64,000 nucleotides of DNA from UBA1231 sp045123185 (GCA_045123185.1 JBGVIL010000086.1:14469-78468); one strand, 5' to 3'; positions 17,563 to 25,715 are shown, counted from the stretch's first letter. Program-made: numbers and translations. The notes: a model not told the origin generated them from the sequence alone.

Positions 17563-17931
17563 ATGGTTAAAAAGATAACATTAAATGAAGAACATTTGAA
17601 ATTAATTCCATTTATTTTTATACAAGAAGATGGTGATTATAATGTATTGATAGATAATGAACATATGTTTTGTTTAGGTTCTCAATTATTTCAAGATATG
17701 TCTATTATTTTAGGTTTAAGGGATAAAATGATACCTAAGACAGAAAATGATGCTGATGGTATGGCATTTGACGAAGAAACTGAAAAACATATGTTAGAGT
17801 TATATTCATATTTGAAAGAACATATGTATGATATTGAAACATTGATACATCAATTTGTTGTTAAAGGTGGACTTAGTGTTGGAACATATATTTGTCAAGA
17901 CAATGAAATGATTTGGGGGAAAGAATCATAA
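17563..17931 (+). CDS. Hypothetical protein, 122 aa
   Basis: Not recognised. KLIPFIFIQEDGDYNVLIDNEHMFCLG is beta-like, followed by helices; DADGMAFDEETEKHMLELY resembles an acidic loop. No membrane segment. Distal gene of the dnaJ transcript. Confidence 0.55.
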   Translation: MVKKITLNEEHLKLIPFIFIQEDGDYNVLIDNEHMFCLGSQLFQDMSIILGLRDKMIPKTENDADGMAFDEETEKHMLELYSYLKEHMYDIETLIHQFVVKGGLSVGTYICQDNEMIWGKES

Positions 17932-17954
17932 AATTAACAAATTTTAATAATTTT

Positions 17955-17991
17955 TATTTGTTATTTCTAATAAAAAATATTACTTTTGTGT
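17955..17991 (+). promoter_or_regulatory. Promoter of infC-like gene
   Basis: TTTGTTATTTC (-33) and AATATTACTTTTGTG (-7) lie about 30 nt before the IF-3 start. Confidence 0.65.
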
Positions 17992-18016
17992 TACAATAAT
18001 TTTTAATTATAAGTTA

Positions 18017-18544
18017 ATGGGTAAATTTTTTAATAAGAAACCATCTATTGATTTTAGAATCAATGATGAAATAAGTGGTTATGATAGAGTTAGAATTGTA
18101 GGTGACGAAATTGAAAGTAAAGTAATTTCTTTATTTGAGGCTAAAAAGGTTGCTGAAAATATGGGAATGGATTTGATTGAAATCAATTCTAATGTTAACC
18201 CACCAATAATGAGAGTTGGTAACTATGAAAAACTTCTTTATGAAATGAAGAAGAATCAAAAGAAAAATAAGCAACAAACATCACAAGTTAAAGAAATCAT
18301 GTTAAGAACTAATATTGCAAAGCATGATTTGGAAACTAAGGTAAAGAAAGCAAAAGAATTTATCGAAGAAGGTGATAAGGTTCGTGTTACATTAACAATG
18401 AAGGGTAGAGAATTGACTAGACGAGAAGAAAGTCAAAGACCTATTCTTGAATTTATTGTTATGATGGAAGATGTTGCAATTCCAGAAGGCAAATTAATTG
18501 AAAATGAAAATAGAACTATTGTTGTATTAAAAAAGAAGAAATAA
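18017..18544 (+). CDS. infC: Translation initiation factor IF-3
   Basis: 175 aa, full-length. N-terminal domain (FRINDEISGYDRVRIVGD; FEAKKVAENMGMDLIEINSNVNPPIMRVGNYEK), Lys-rich linker helix (KKNQKKNKQQTSQVKEIMLRTNIAKHD) and C-terminal domain (VRVTLTMKGRELTRREE). IF-3 binds 30S, discriminates start codons and prevents 70S joining. A phage copy could bias initiation toward phage mRNAs, which have weak ribosome-binding sites here. Starts the transcript that continues into the sigma factor. Confidence 0.95.
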   Translation: MGKFFNKKPSIDFRINDEISGYDRVRIVGDEIESKVISLFEAKKVAENMGMDLIEINSNVNPPIMRVGNYEKLLYEMKKNQKKNKQQTSQVKEIMLRTNIAKHDLETKVKKAKEFIEEGDKVRVTLTMKGRELTRREESQRPILEFIVMMEDVAIPEGKLIENENRTIVVLKKKK

Positions 18545-18547
18545 TTT

Positions 18548-19432
18548 ATGCATGTCGTTAACTTAACTTCAACTAATACTAATATTTTAACTAGAAGTGA
18601 ATCATTAGTTCGTTTTTATCATGATGTAAGAAAATATAAAATTATGACCATTGAGGAAGAAACTGAATGGGTAAATTTATATAAAAATGGTAATTCTGAT
18701 GAAAAGGAATGCGCAAAAAATGAACTTATTAAATCTAATATTAGATTTGTCATTGCTATGGCTAAAAAGTATGGTAATGAATCAAATTTATTGGATTTGA
18801 TTAATGAAGGTGTAATTGCAATGATTGAAGCACTTGAAAAGTTTGACCAAACAGTTGGTATTCGTTTTTTATCATATGCGGTATGGTATGTTAGAAGAGA
18901 AATAAATAGTTTTTGTATGAAACAAAATAATGTGGTAAGAAAAAATAATTTGTCTTTAACTTATCATGTTATTTCAAAAGCAACTAATGATTTTGTACAA
19001 AAAGAATTCAGACAACCAACATTAGAAGAATTACAAGAAATTTTAATGGATGAATATAATATTAATATCAAAAATATTAATGATATTCTTGAAACTAGAA
19101 TTTCATCAATTGATGAACGTTATGACGATGATGATGATACATCAATAGGTGATATATTATTATTTAATAATAATACATGTGGTACAAATGAATATGATAA
19201 TATATCTAATGATGATTTTAATAAAAAGTTTCTAAGTAGTTTATTTAAAATACTAAATGAAAGAGAAACTACAATTATTAAAATGGTATATGGCATTGGT
19301 TATAATAAACAATATGAATTAAGAGAAATTGCTGATGAATTAAATATGTCATATGAAAGAGTTAGACAATTAAAATATTCAACCATTGAAAAAATGAAAA
19401 CACATGCTAAAAAATTAATGGAAAAACTATAA
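18548..19432 (+). CDS. Sigma-70 family RNA polymerase sigma factor
   Basis: 294 aa. Region 1.2/2.1 at ESLVRFYHDVRKYKIMTIEEE and NIRFVIAMAKKYG; region 2.3-2.4 at RFLSYAVWYVRREINSFCM; region 3; region 4 helix-turn-helix at YELREIADELNMSYERVRQLKYSTIEKM. Looks like a primary-type sigma reduced in length. It likely redirects host RNA polymerase to a phage promoter class; coupling to IF-3 suggests concerted control of transcription and translation. Confidence 0.93.
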   Translation: MHVVNLTSTNTNILTRSESLVRFYHDVRKYKIMTIEEETEWVNLYKNGNSDEKECAKNELIKSNIRFVIAMAKKYGNESNLLDLINEGVIAMIEALEKFDQTVGIRFLSYAVWYVRREINSFCMKQNNVVRKNNLSLTYHVISKATNDFVQKEFRQPTLEELQEILMDEYNINIKNINDILETRISSIDERYDDDDDTSIGDILLFNNNTCGTNEYDNISNDDFNKKFLSSLFKILNERETTIIKMVYGIGYNKQYELREIADELNMSYERVRQLKYSTIEKMKTHAKKLMEKL

Positions 19433-19440
19433 TTAAAATA

Positions 19441-19478
19441 AAAAGGAACACTATTATTATTTAGTGTTCCTTTTTTTA
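19441..19478. terminator. Bidirectional terminator
   Basis: AAAAGGAACACTA / TAGTGTTCCTTTT between convergent genes, flanked by A and T runs. Confidence 0.8.
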
Positions 19479-19482
19479 TATA

Positions 19483-19860
19483 TTAAATTTTATCTATTAC
19501 CTTTTGAATAATATTTGCTTCACGTTCTTTAATATGATATTCTGAACCATTATCATTAGTTAAACCTTTAAGTTTCTTTCTTAATTGAGATTGAGCACCT
19601 TGTGGTGTATGACTAGGATATACCTTACGTGCCAGTGCAGCAATATTTACAATACCACTACCATCAACATCATGTCTAATTTGGTCTTCATCACCACTAC
19701 TTACTGAATTACCATCACGTATTTTTGATTTCTCATATTTCTTTTGGGCATCAGTTTTTTGATTATATGTTTTAAATGTTTTATCATCATTTTCACCAAA
19801 AACATTTTCGTTTATATATCTATTTACCGTTTCCTTAATAATATTATCTATTGATTTCAT
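19483..19860 (-). CDS. Hypothetical protein with recurrent N-terminal tag
   Basis: 125 aa, minus strand. Starts MKSIDNIIKETVNRYINENVF, the amphipathic tag shared with several proteins here. The rest is polar and Lys-rich, with DGSGIVNIAALARKVYPSHTPQGAQSQLRKKLKG, which looks like a small helical DNA-binding or recruitment segment. Function unknown. Confidence 0.6.
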   Translation of the reverse strand: MKSIDNIIKETVNRYINENVFGENDDKTFKTYNQKTDAQKKYEKSKIRDGNSVSSGDEDQIRHDVDGSGIVNIAALARKVYPSHTPQGAQSQLRKKLKGLTNDNGSEYHIKEREANIIQKVIDKI

Positions 19861-19900
19861 AATAAATTTATATATATTTTATATATAAATATATTTTATT

Positions 19901-20806
19901 ATGGAAAACAAACGAAATAACAAGAAAAAAACAAAAGAACAATTTATAGAAGAAGCATGTAAAGTACATGGCAATAAGTATGATTATTCAAAAGTAGAAT
20001 ATATTAATTCAAAGACAAAAGTATGTATAATATGTCCTATTCATGGTGAATTTTTAAAAACTCCTAATAAACATTTATTAGGGCAAGGTTGTCCTTTTTG
20101 TAGTGGTAAAAAGAAAAAAACAAAAGAAGAGTTTATTAAAGAAGCACGTAAAGTACATGGTGATAAATATGATTATAGTAAAGTAGAATATATTAATTCA
20201 GATACTAAAATTATTATAACATGCCATATACATGGGGATTTTGAACAAGTTCCATATTCACACCTTCAAGGTAAAGGTTGTAAATATTGCAATGGTGGCA
20301 TATCTGATACTAAAGAAAGTTTTATTGAAAAAGCAAGATTAATACATGGCAATAAGTATGATTATTCAAAAGTAGAATATATCAATTCAAAAACAAAAGT
20401 TTGTATAATATGCCCTATTCATGGTGAAATTTTACAGACACCAAATGAACATTTACAAGGTTATGGATGTTTATATTGCAATGAATCTCATTTAGAACGT
20501 AATGTATGTCTTATATTAGAAGAAAATAATATTCAAATTGAAAGACAAAAGAAATTTGAATGGTTAGGTAAACAAAGTTTAGATTTTTACTTACCACAAT
20601 ATAATATTGGTATAGAATGCCAAGGAATACAACATTTTAAACCAATTGAACATTTTGGTGGTAAAAATAGATTTAAACAACAAATTGAGCAAGACGAAAA
20701 AAAATTTATTTTATGTAAAAATAATAATGTTAAAATATTATATATTAATTATAATGATGATGAAAAAATAATAAAAAATAAAATTTTAACATTTATTAAT
20801 AAATAA
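19901..20806 (+). CDS. Vsr/EDxHD-like endonuclease with three zinc-ribbon repeats
   Basis: 301 aa. Three repeats of KVHGNKYDYSKVEYINS..I.CPIHGEF...HL.G.GCPFC (about residues 18-70, 75-135, 140-195; DUF723-like) bind zinc through Cys/His. The C-terminal ~100 residues have LDFYLPQYNIGIECQGIQHF, the acidic and QxxH pattern of Vsr-like EDxHD homing nucleases. Paralogue at 36772. Stand-alone copies typically spread as homing genes. Three repeats are nearly identical to each other, suggesting recent duplication. Confidence 0.75.
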   Translation: MENKRNNKKKTKEQFIEEACKVHGNKYDYSKVEYINSKTKVCIICPIHGEFLKTPNKHLLGQGCPFCSGKKKKTKEEFIKEARKVHGDKYDYSKVEYINSDTKIIITCHIHGDFEQVPYSHLQGKGCKYCNGGISDTKESFIEKARLIHGNKYDYSKVEYINSKTKVCIICPIHGEILQTPNEHLQGYGCLYCNESHLERNVCLILEENNIQIERQKKFEWLGKQSLDFYLPQYNIGIECQGIQHFKPIEHFGGKNRFKQQIEQDEKKFILCKNNNVKILYINYNDDEKIIKNKILTFINK

Positions 20807-20842
20807 AGTTTGTATATCACAAAAATTATTTGTACTTTTGCA
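20807..20842 (+). promoter_or_regulatory. Strong promoter of the TROVE/vWA gene
   Basis: TTTGTATATCAC (-33) and TTATTTGTACTTTTGCAAAG (-7 TACTTTTGC) about 45 nt upstream of the start; the same sequence recurs before the tRNA cluster at 54163. Confidence 0.7.
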
Positions 20843-20885
20843 AAGTAGAAAAAAATAAATAACTAACTAAAAAAAGAAAGATGTT

Positions 20886-22535
20886 ATGGCAACAAAGAAT
20901 TTGTTTTTGAATGCATTGGCAAGTAAGGATACTGTAACTTTGAATGGTGCTATTTCTAATAGTACTACTAATTCAGTATTGGTAGACCAATTTGGTACAG
21001 CAGCGAATTATAGAAATCGTCCAATTGAAAAGGTTTTTGAAGACCAAGAACTTTTGTGGATGGATAATAATGAAATGTCAGTACGTTTCCCATTTTATCT
21101 TCGTATGGTTACTAGAAAGGTGAAGGTACATAATAATTTTGTAACTGATAATGTACAAAATGGTCAAGGTGTACGTGATGAATCTTTTAAGCGTTTACTT
21201 TGGTTTGCAAAAAATCAATCTAATATTTTTTATCAAAATATTTGGTTGTTACCTATGGTTGGTTCATGGAAAGATTTATGGACTATTATGTTCTATGATA
21301 TTTCTATGGATATCAATTCAATTGATAGAAAAGTAATCTATGAATTGATTAAGCAAGGTATTGCTTGTGAAGAACATATTGAACTCATTAAGAAGTTCAT
21401 GCCAAGAATTAAGTCAAAGTCAAAATTGACTACTGATTGGACAAGAATCACAAACCAATTAGCAAAAGAATTTGCTGAATATTTAGGAATTTCTGCTAAA
21501 GAATATAATAAATTTAAAGCAAGTGGTACTGCGCATGAATTTCAAAAGTTAATTTGTTCAAAAGAATATGATAAGATTAATTGGAATTTAATTCCAGGTC
21601 GTGCATTAAATCTTATTGCAAATTCTAAATTTTTGACAAATCATAATTTGGAAGAAGAATATGTAAAGTGGTTAATGGAACAACCTACTGCAAAATTTAC
21701 TGGATATGTTTATGAACTTGCAAAACAAGTTCGTGATAATATTGGATATAATTTTTGGGGTGGTAATGGTGATGATTTAACTAAACTTCCATTACATAAG
21801 AGAGTTACCATTGATAAGCAGTTTGATGAATTAATCAAAAAGGCTAAAGAAAATGGTAAAATTACTGAAAATGTATGGTGCGCACTTGATACATCTGGAA
21901 GTATGAATTCTTTAACATCATGTGGTGTTTCAGCATTTGATATTGGTACAGCATTGGGTGTATTCTTTTCAACATTGAATGAAGGTTCTTTTCATAAGAA
22001 TGTTATCATGTTTGATAATGTTTCACGTGTTAAGCAATTAAATGGTTCATTTAGTGAAATGTTGACACAGATTCCATATAATGCAATGGGTGGTACAAAT
22101 TTCCAAAGAGTTGTTGATGAAATTTGTAGAATTAGACGTACTAATCCAAATATTCCATTGGAAGATTATCCTTCTACTTTATTGGTAGTAAGTGATATGG
22201 GTTTCAATCCAACTATGGATTGGAGATATCAACGTGATGAAGTGGTTGAACAGACAAATTATGAGGCTATGAAATCCAAGTTGTATGGATGTTTCCCTAC
22301 TGAATTTGTTGACAATATGAAGTTCATTTGGTGGAATGTTTCTAGTGGATTAAATGATTTCCCAAGTCAAATTAGCGATGGTGGTACATATCTTTTTAGT
22401 GGATATGATGGAAGTATCATTAATATGCTTTTAGGCGAAGAAGTTAAGCCTAATGAGCCTAAGAAGCAAAAGACTATGATGGAAATGGTTCTTGAAGCAT
22501 TGAATCAAGAAATTTTGCAGCAAGTTAAGTTGTAA
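20886..22535 (+). CDS. TROVE/DUF2828-like protein with von Willebrand A domain
   Basis: 549 aa. N-terminal half (RFPFYLRMVTRKVKVHN, SFKRLLWFAKNQSNIFYQNIWLLPMVGSWKDLW) resembles the HEAT-like ring of Ro60/TROVE or DUF2828 proteins, which bind noncoding RNA. The C-terminal vWA domain has a MIDAS: ALDTSGSM, GGTNFQ and SDMGF. Bacterial Ro proteins work with Y RNAs in RNA quality control. Strong own promoter, own terminator. An unusually large single-gene unit for this window. Confidence 0.75.
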   Translation: MATKNLFLNALASKDTVTLNGAISNSTTNSVLVDQFGTAANYRNRPIEKVFEDQELLWMDNNEMSVRFPFYLRMVTRKVKVHNNFVTDNVQNGQGVRDESFKRLLWFAKNQSNIFYQNIWLLPMVGSWKDLWTIMFYDISMDINSIDRKVIYELIKQGIACEEHIELIKKFMPRIKSKSKLTTDWTRITNQLAKEFAEYLGISAKEYNKFKASGTAHEFQKLICSKEYDKINWNLIPGRALNLIANSKFLTNHNLEEEYVKWLMEQPTAKFTGYVYELAKQVRDNIGYNFWGGNGDDLTKLPLHKRVTIDKQFDELIKKAKENGKITENVWCALDTSGSMNSLTSCGVSAFDIGTALGVFFSTLNEGSFHKNVIMFDNVSRVKQLNGSFSEMLTQIPYNAMGGTNFQRVVDEICRIRRTNPNIPLEDYPSTLLVVSDMGFNPTMDWRYQRDEVVEQTNYEAMKSKLYGCFPTEFVDNMKFIWWNVSSGLNDFPSQISDGGTYLFSGYDGSIINMLLGEEVKPNEPKKQKTMMEMVLEALNQEILQQVKL

Positions 22536-22536
22536 A

Positions 22537-22578
22537 ATGTTTTAGGGAGATATATTTTAATCTCCCTAAACATTTTTT
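22537..22578 (+). terminator. Intrinsic terminator after the vWA gene
   Basis: AATGTTTTAGGGAGA / TCTCCCTAAACATT long stem then T-run. Confidence 0.85.
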
Positions 22579-22585
22579 AACTAAA

Positions 22586-22625
22586 ATTTGTTTGTTAAAT
22601 ATGTTTTTTTCTATATTTTTGCATT
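22586..22625 (+). promoter_or_regulatory. Bacteroidetes-type promoter
   Basis: TTTGTTTG (-33) and CTATATTTTTGCATTG (-7) before the small 22648 gene. Confidence 0.65.
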
Positions 22626-22647
22626 GTTATTTAAATGGTAATAACTT

Positions 22648-22821
22648 ATGTATTATAAGAAGAAATGTAAGAAAAAGAAGAAGAAATGTTTGGGTGGTAC
22701 TTATAGATATAGCAAATCTTGTAAAGCATTTGGTGGTTTAACATCAAGTGAAATGGAGGCTTTATGTGGTAGTGTTCAAATTAGAGAAAAAAAATATAAA
22801 GTTATATTAACAGTTTATTAA
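22648..22821 (+). CDS. Small Lys/Cys-rich protein, 57 aa
   Basis: Starts with a run of lysines around two Cys (YYKKKCKKKKKKC) then GGTYRYSKSCKAFGG. Own promoter upstream. Could be a nucleic-acid-binding peptide; function unknown. Confidence 0.55.
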   Translation: MYYKKKCKKKKKKCLGGTYRYSKSCKAFGGLTSSEMEALCGSVQIREKKYKVILTVY

Positions 22822-22832
22822 GATAAAATATT

Positions 22833-23273
22833 ATGTTATATTTTGAATTAAATAGAATGATTTTGGATGCTATGCGTTAAAAAGATAATGATAGAGTAAA
22901 CATTTTGCGTCTTATCAAGAATGAATTGGTAAGAAAGGAAAAGGATGGTGTTACTATTAATGATTCAGTAGAAGCAACTGTGTTAAATAAAATGGTATCT
23001 CAACGTGAAGATTCAATTGAACAATTCACCAAGGCTAATAGAATGGATTTGGTTGAAAAGGAAACAATTGAATTGAATTTGTTAAAAGAATATGCGCCTA
23101 AAGCAACTTCAATTGAAGATATTGAAGTTAAAGTAAAGAATATTATTAATTCATTTGGTGAAGGTTATGTTCTTTCAATGAAAGATATGAAAACAGTAAT
23201 GAATGGTGTGAAATCAGTTTATCCTACTGCAAACAGTAAAGATATTTCAGATATTTTTAGAAAAATGCTTTAA
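22833..23273 (+). pseudogene. GatB/YqeY-like protein with an in-frame TAA
   Basis: From ATG 22833 the frame reads MLYFELNRMILDAMR, TAA (22878-22880), then KDNDRVNILRLIKNELVRKEKDG and continues open to 23273. The sequence on both sides of the stop fits YqeY proteins (AM-K-x-KD-RL-RLIK-EL; RxDSIEQFTKANRMDLVEKE; LKEYAP). So the gene is either inactivated, read through, or translated from TTG 22905 without its first helix. YqeY is linked to tRNA-dependent amidotransferases. Its position next to a tRNA-rich phage translation set is suggestive. Confidence 0.7.
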
Positions 23274-23310
23274 TTTAATATTTATTACTTGTATAATATA
23301 GGTAATAGAT

Positions 23311-23541
23311 ATGAAAATAATAAAAGAAGATATGACGTTTAGTGAGATATTAGATGAATTAAAGAGTGGAATGTGTGTTAGACGTGCTGCATGGCATTGT
23401 AATAAGTTTATTGTTAAACAGAATGATGCTGATATTCCTAATAGTGTAGTACCTAATATGCAATCATTACCACAAGAGGCAAAAAAGTTAATTAGAACTA
23501 AAAATTTGGAATATAGGAATCAATGTTTGATGTGTATTTAA
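23311..23541 (+). pseudogene. N-terminal part of a Tad2/DUF2829-like protein
   Basis: 76 aa: MTFSEILDELKSGMCVRRAAW and IVKQNDADIPNSVVPNMQSLPQEAKKL match DUF2829 proteins, which include the anti-Thoeris protein Tad2. The frame stops at RNQCLMCI, before the usual (W/Y)-V-P-x-x-x-D-I-x-A-x-D-W-x-V end. That missing end appears 1.57 kb downstream at 25107-25193, in an ORF that can be joined in frame, so the gene looks split by the TnpB-bearing segment. Confidence 0.7.
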
Positions 23542-23606
23542 TAGTAAATAAATAATTTGAACATTTTTTAACATTTTTGGAAAAATAAGAAGAAAGAAAA
23601 TTAAAA

Positions 23607-23822
23607 ATGGAGAGTAAGTTTAAGATTGGTGACATATTTTGTGAAAAATATAGTCGTGATACAGTACCATTGAAAGTTACCGAAATTATATATAGGAATG
23701 GTTTAATAGAACCAGAGTATGTATTAAAACCTATTAGGTATAATGTCGATGATAAAATAACGTTGGGTGATGATGCACTTGATGAATTATATTGGTTGGT
23801 AAAAAATGTTAATAGCAATTAA
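23607..23822 (+). CDS. Hypothetical protein, 71 aa, inside the inserted segment
   Basis: FKIGDIFCEKYSRDTVPLKVTEIIY suggests a small beta-barrel. Its end overlaps the TnpB start by 17 nt. A weak promoter-like TAACATTTTTGG lies upstream. It may be cargo of the insertion or a displaced phage gene. Confidence 0.5.
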   Translation: MESKFKIGDIFCEKYSRDTVPLKVTEIIYRNGLIEPEYVLKPIRYNVDDKITLGDDALDELYWLVKNVNSN

Positions 23823-24945
23823 AATAAGATTATATCCGAATAGTATACAAGCAACACAAATCAATAAGTTGCTTGGGTGTTATCGTGTGGTATATAATCA
23901 GTGTCTTGCTCGAAAAATAAAATCTTACGAAGAAAATAAATTATCTGAAAATAGAACAACATTAGGACATTTTGTTCATCATGAATTATTGAAAGATGAT
24001 AATTTTGTTTGGTTAAATGAACAAAATACCAAAGTTCTTAAACAAGCAGTTATAGATATGTTAACAGCATATAAGAACTTCTTCGAAAGACATATTGGTT
24101 ATCCTAAATTTAAAAGTAAGAAAGACAATAAGCAATCTTGTAGGTTTGAACTTGGAGCAATATCTAAGCGAAATGTTTATACTGATTATAAGTTATCTCT
24201 TGCTAATATAAAGAATGTAAAATTCAGATGTAATAAAAAATACGCTGAGTATCTACAGAAACATAAAGATAATATTAGACAAGCAACACTATCTAAATTG
24301 CCATGTGGAGAATATTGGTTATCGATTCTTGTTGATGGAGATTTAAATAGAGTTCCCAAGCAAACAAAAGAATGTGTTGGTATAGATTTGGGTATAAAGG
24401 ATTTTGTTGTTACAAGTGATGGGGAAGTTTTTGATAATCTTCATTTTAAGAAAAATGAAAGTCAAAGAATCATAAGATTACAAAAACAGTTATCACGTAA
24501 ACAGAAAGGTTCAAATAATAGAAACAAAGCAAGAATAAAACTTGCTAAAGCATATAAGAAAATAACTGATAAGAAACAATACTATTTGCATCAAATAACC
24601 AATTATTTGATTGATGAAAACCAAGTCATCTGTATGGAGGATTTGAATGTAAAAGGAATGTTACGAAACCATAAACTTGCTGATAGTATACAAGAACTTA
24701 ATTTTGGTGAATTCAGAAGAATGATTGGATATAAAGCAAAATGGTATGGTAGGCATTTAGTGTTTGTTGACAGATTTTATCCTTCGAGTAAGACATGTAA
24801 TGAATGTGGTTATGTAAATAAGGGATTGAAATTATCTGATAGAGTATGGATATGTCCTGATTGTGGAAAGATAATAGAGAGGGATTACAATGCTGCATTG
24901 AATATACTTGATGAAGGGAAAAGAATTTTGTTATTAGAGAAATAA
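23806..24945 (+). CDS. tnpB: TnpB RNA-guided nuclease
   Basis: 379 aa. N-terminal IKIRLYPNSIQATQINKLLGCYRVVYNQCL, RuvC motifs GIDLGIKDFVV (Asp), VICMEDLNVKGM (Glu) and RDYNAALNI (Asp), and a zinc ribbon CNECG..CPDCG. All three catalytic acids and four Cys are present, so the enzyme looks active. TnpB uses an omega RNA from the element's right end to cut sites that lack the element. Evolutionary relative of the Cas12f-like effector at 34130. Confidence 0.95.
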   Translation: MLIAIKIRLYPNSIQATQINKLLGCYRVVYNQCLARKIKSYEENKLSENRTTLGHFVHHELLKDDNFVWLNEQNTKVLKQAVIDMLTAYKNFFERHIGYPKFKSKKDNKQSCRFELGAISKRNVYTDYKLSLANIKNVKFRCNKKYAEYLQKHKDNIRQATLSKLPCGEYWLSILVDGDLNRVPKQTKECVGIDLGIKDFVVTSDGEVFDNLHFKKNESQRIIRLQKQLSRKQKGSNNRNKARIKLAKAYKKITDKKQYYLHQITNYLIDENQVICMEDLNVKGMLRNHKLADSIQELNFGEFRRMIGYKAKWYGRHLVFVDRFYPSSKTCNECGYVNKGLKLSDRVWICPDCGKIIERDYNAALNILDEGKRILLLEK

Positions 24946-25083
24946 GTTGTATATTTGCAACAATAGGTATCAGTCGTACCGAATTTACGCTTGTGGACTA
25001 TCCAACTATGGATGAACTTGAAATATACTAAAAAGTAGTGATAGGTTGAATCAAGAAATTGATAATGAACAAATTTGTTCAAG
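24946..25083 (+). ncRNA. Probable omega RNA of TnpB
   Basis: GC-richer than its surroundings, with ATAGGTATCAGTCGTACC, GTGGACTATCCAACTATGGAT (TATCC/GGAT pairing) and the terminal GAACAAATTTGTTCAAG hairpin. It directly follows tnpB, where omega RNAs lie; the guide would be the flank starting TTTTAATAGACTG. Confidence 0.6.
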
Positions 25084-25193
25084 TTTTAATAGACTGTACT
25101 ATATTGGAAACTACAATTAAGGCCACTAATTATGTTCCTAATTGGAATGATATTTTTGCTGATGATTGGATGGTGGTAGAAAATGAATTTTAA
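25065..25193 (+). pseudogene. C-terminal part of the split Tad2/DUF2829-like gene
   Basis: The in-frame end IKATNYVPNWNDIFADDWMVVENEF is the typical DUF2829 C-terminus. Joining codon ATT (23536-23538) to GAA at 25107 gives QCLMCI-ETTIKATNYV with family-like length. An ATG at 25065 could start a 42-aa product, but its first 14 codons lie in the element end and flank. Confidence 0.6.
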
Positions 25194-25201
25194 TAAAATT
25201 T

Positions 25202-25234
25202 AACCTAGATAATTTGTTTATCTAGGTTTTTTTA
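25202..25234 (+). terminator. Intrinsic terminator (CCTAGAT type)
   Basis: AACCTAGATAA / TTATCTAGGTT then T-run; near-identical hairpins recur at 27363 and 28395. Confidence 0.85.
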
Positions 25235-25252
25235 TATATTTTTGTATAAGAA
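25229..25252 (+). promoter_or_regulatory. Promoter of the macro-domain gene
   Basis: Terminator T-run leads straight into TATATATTTTTGTATAAG, a -7 element. Confidence 0.55.
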
Positions 25253-25271
25253 ATATTAAATAAATAAAATT

Positions 25272-25715
25272 ATGGTAACAATATCAATAATTGATAATAA
25301 AAATATATTTGATACTCAATGTGATGTAATTGTTAATACAATTAATTGTGTTGGTGTTATGGGTAAGGGTATTGCGTTAGAAATGAAAAATAGATATCCG
25401 TTTATGTTTGAAAAATATAAAGAATTTTGTGAAAAAGGTTTAATTGATATTGGTAAGTTATGGTTATGGAAAAGTGGTGATAAGGATATATTAAATTTCC
25501 CAACAAAAAAACATTGGAAGGATAAATCAGAATATTCTTATATTGAGGATGGTATGAAAAAGTTTATTGAAACTTATAAAGATAAAAATATTAAATCAAT
25601 TGCTTTTCCGATGTTAGGTTGTAGTAATGGTGGTTTAAATAGGGAAATTGTTTTGGAAATAATGACAAAATATTTGATTAAATGTAACAATTTAATTGTT
25701 GAAATATATGGATAA
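25272..25715 (+). CDS. DarG/TARG1-type macro domain (ADP-ribosyl hydrolase)
   Basis: 147 aa, a single macro domain. DVIVNTINCVGVMGKGIALEMKNRYP is the adenosine and catalytic-loop segment typical of DarG/TARG1; KDILNFPTKKHWKDKSEYSYIEDGMKKF carries the conserved FPTKxHW; SIAFPMLGCSNGGLN is the phosphate loop. DarG removes ADP-ribose from thymidine bases placed by DarT. A free-standing phage copy fits anti-DarTG defence or ADP-ribose clearance; the DarT partner is absent. Confidence 0.88.
   Translation: MVTISIIDNKNIFDTQCDVIVNTINCVGVMGKGIALEMKNRYPFMFEKYKEFCEKGLIDIGKLWLWKSGDKDILNFPTKKHWKDKSEYSYIEDGMKKFIETYKDKNIKSIAFPMLGCSNGGLNREIVLEIMTKYLIKCNNLIVEIYG

Larger units (their letters stand above)
23806..25083 (+). 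mobile_element. IS200/IS605-type element with TnpB only
   Basis: Consists of tnpB plus a 3' structured region ending in a palindromic hairpin GAACAAATTTGTTC and the terminal TTCAAG (25078-25083), like IS605 right ends. No TnpA gene is present, so movement would need a transposase in trans or TnpB-driven homing. A TTGAT at about 23778 is a possible left target motif but the left end is uncertain. Confidence 0.65.

Noticed and set aside
23539..25106. TnpB insertion as a true group I IStron
   Set aside because: The exon-type boundaries would suit it, but I see no group I core; the 5' 270 nt are an AT-rich ORF and the 3' part looks like an omega RNA.
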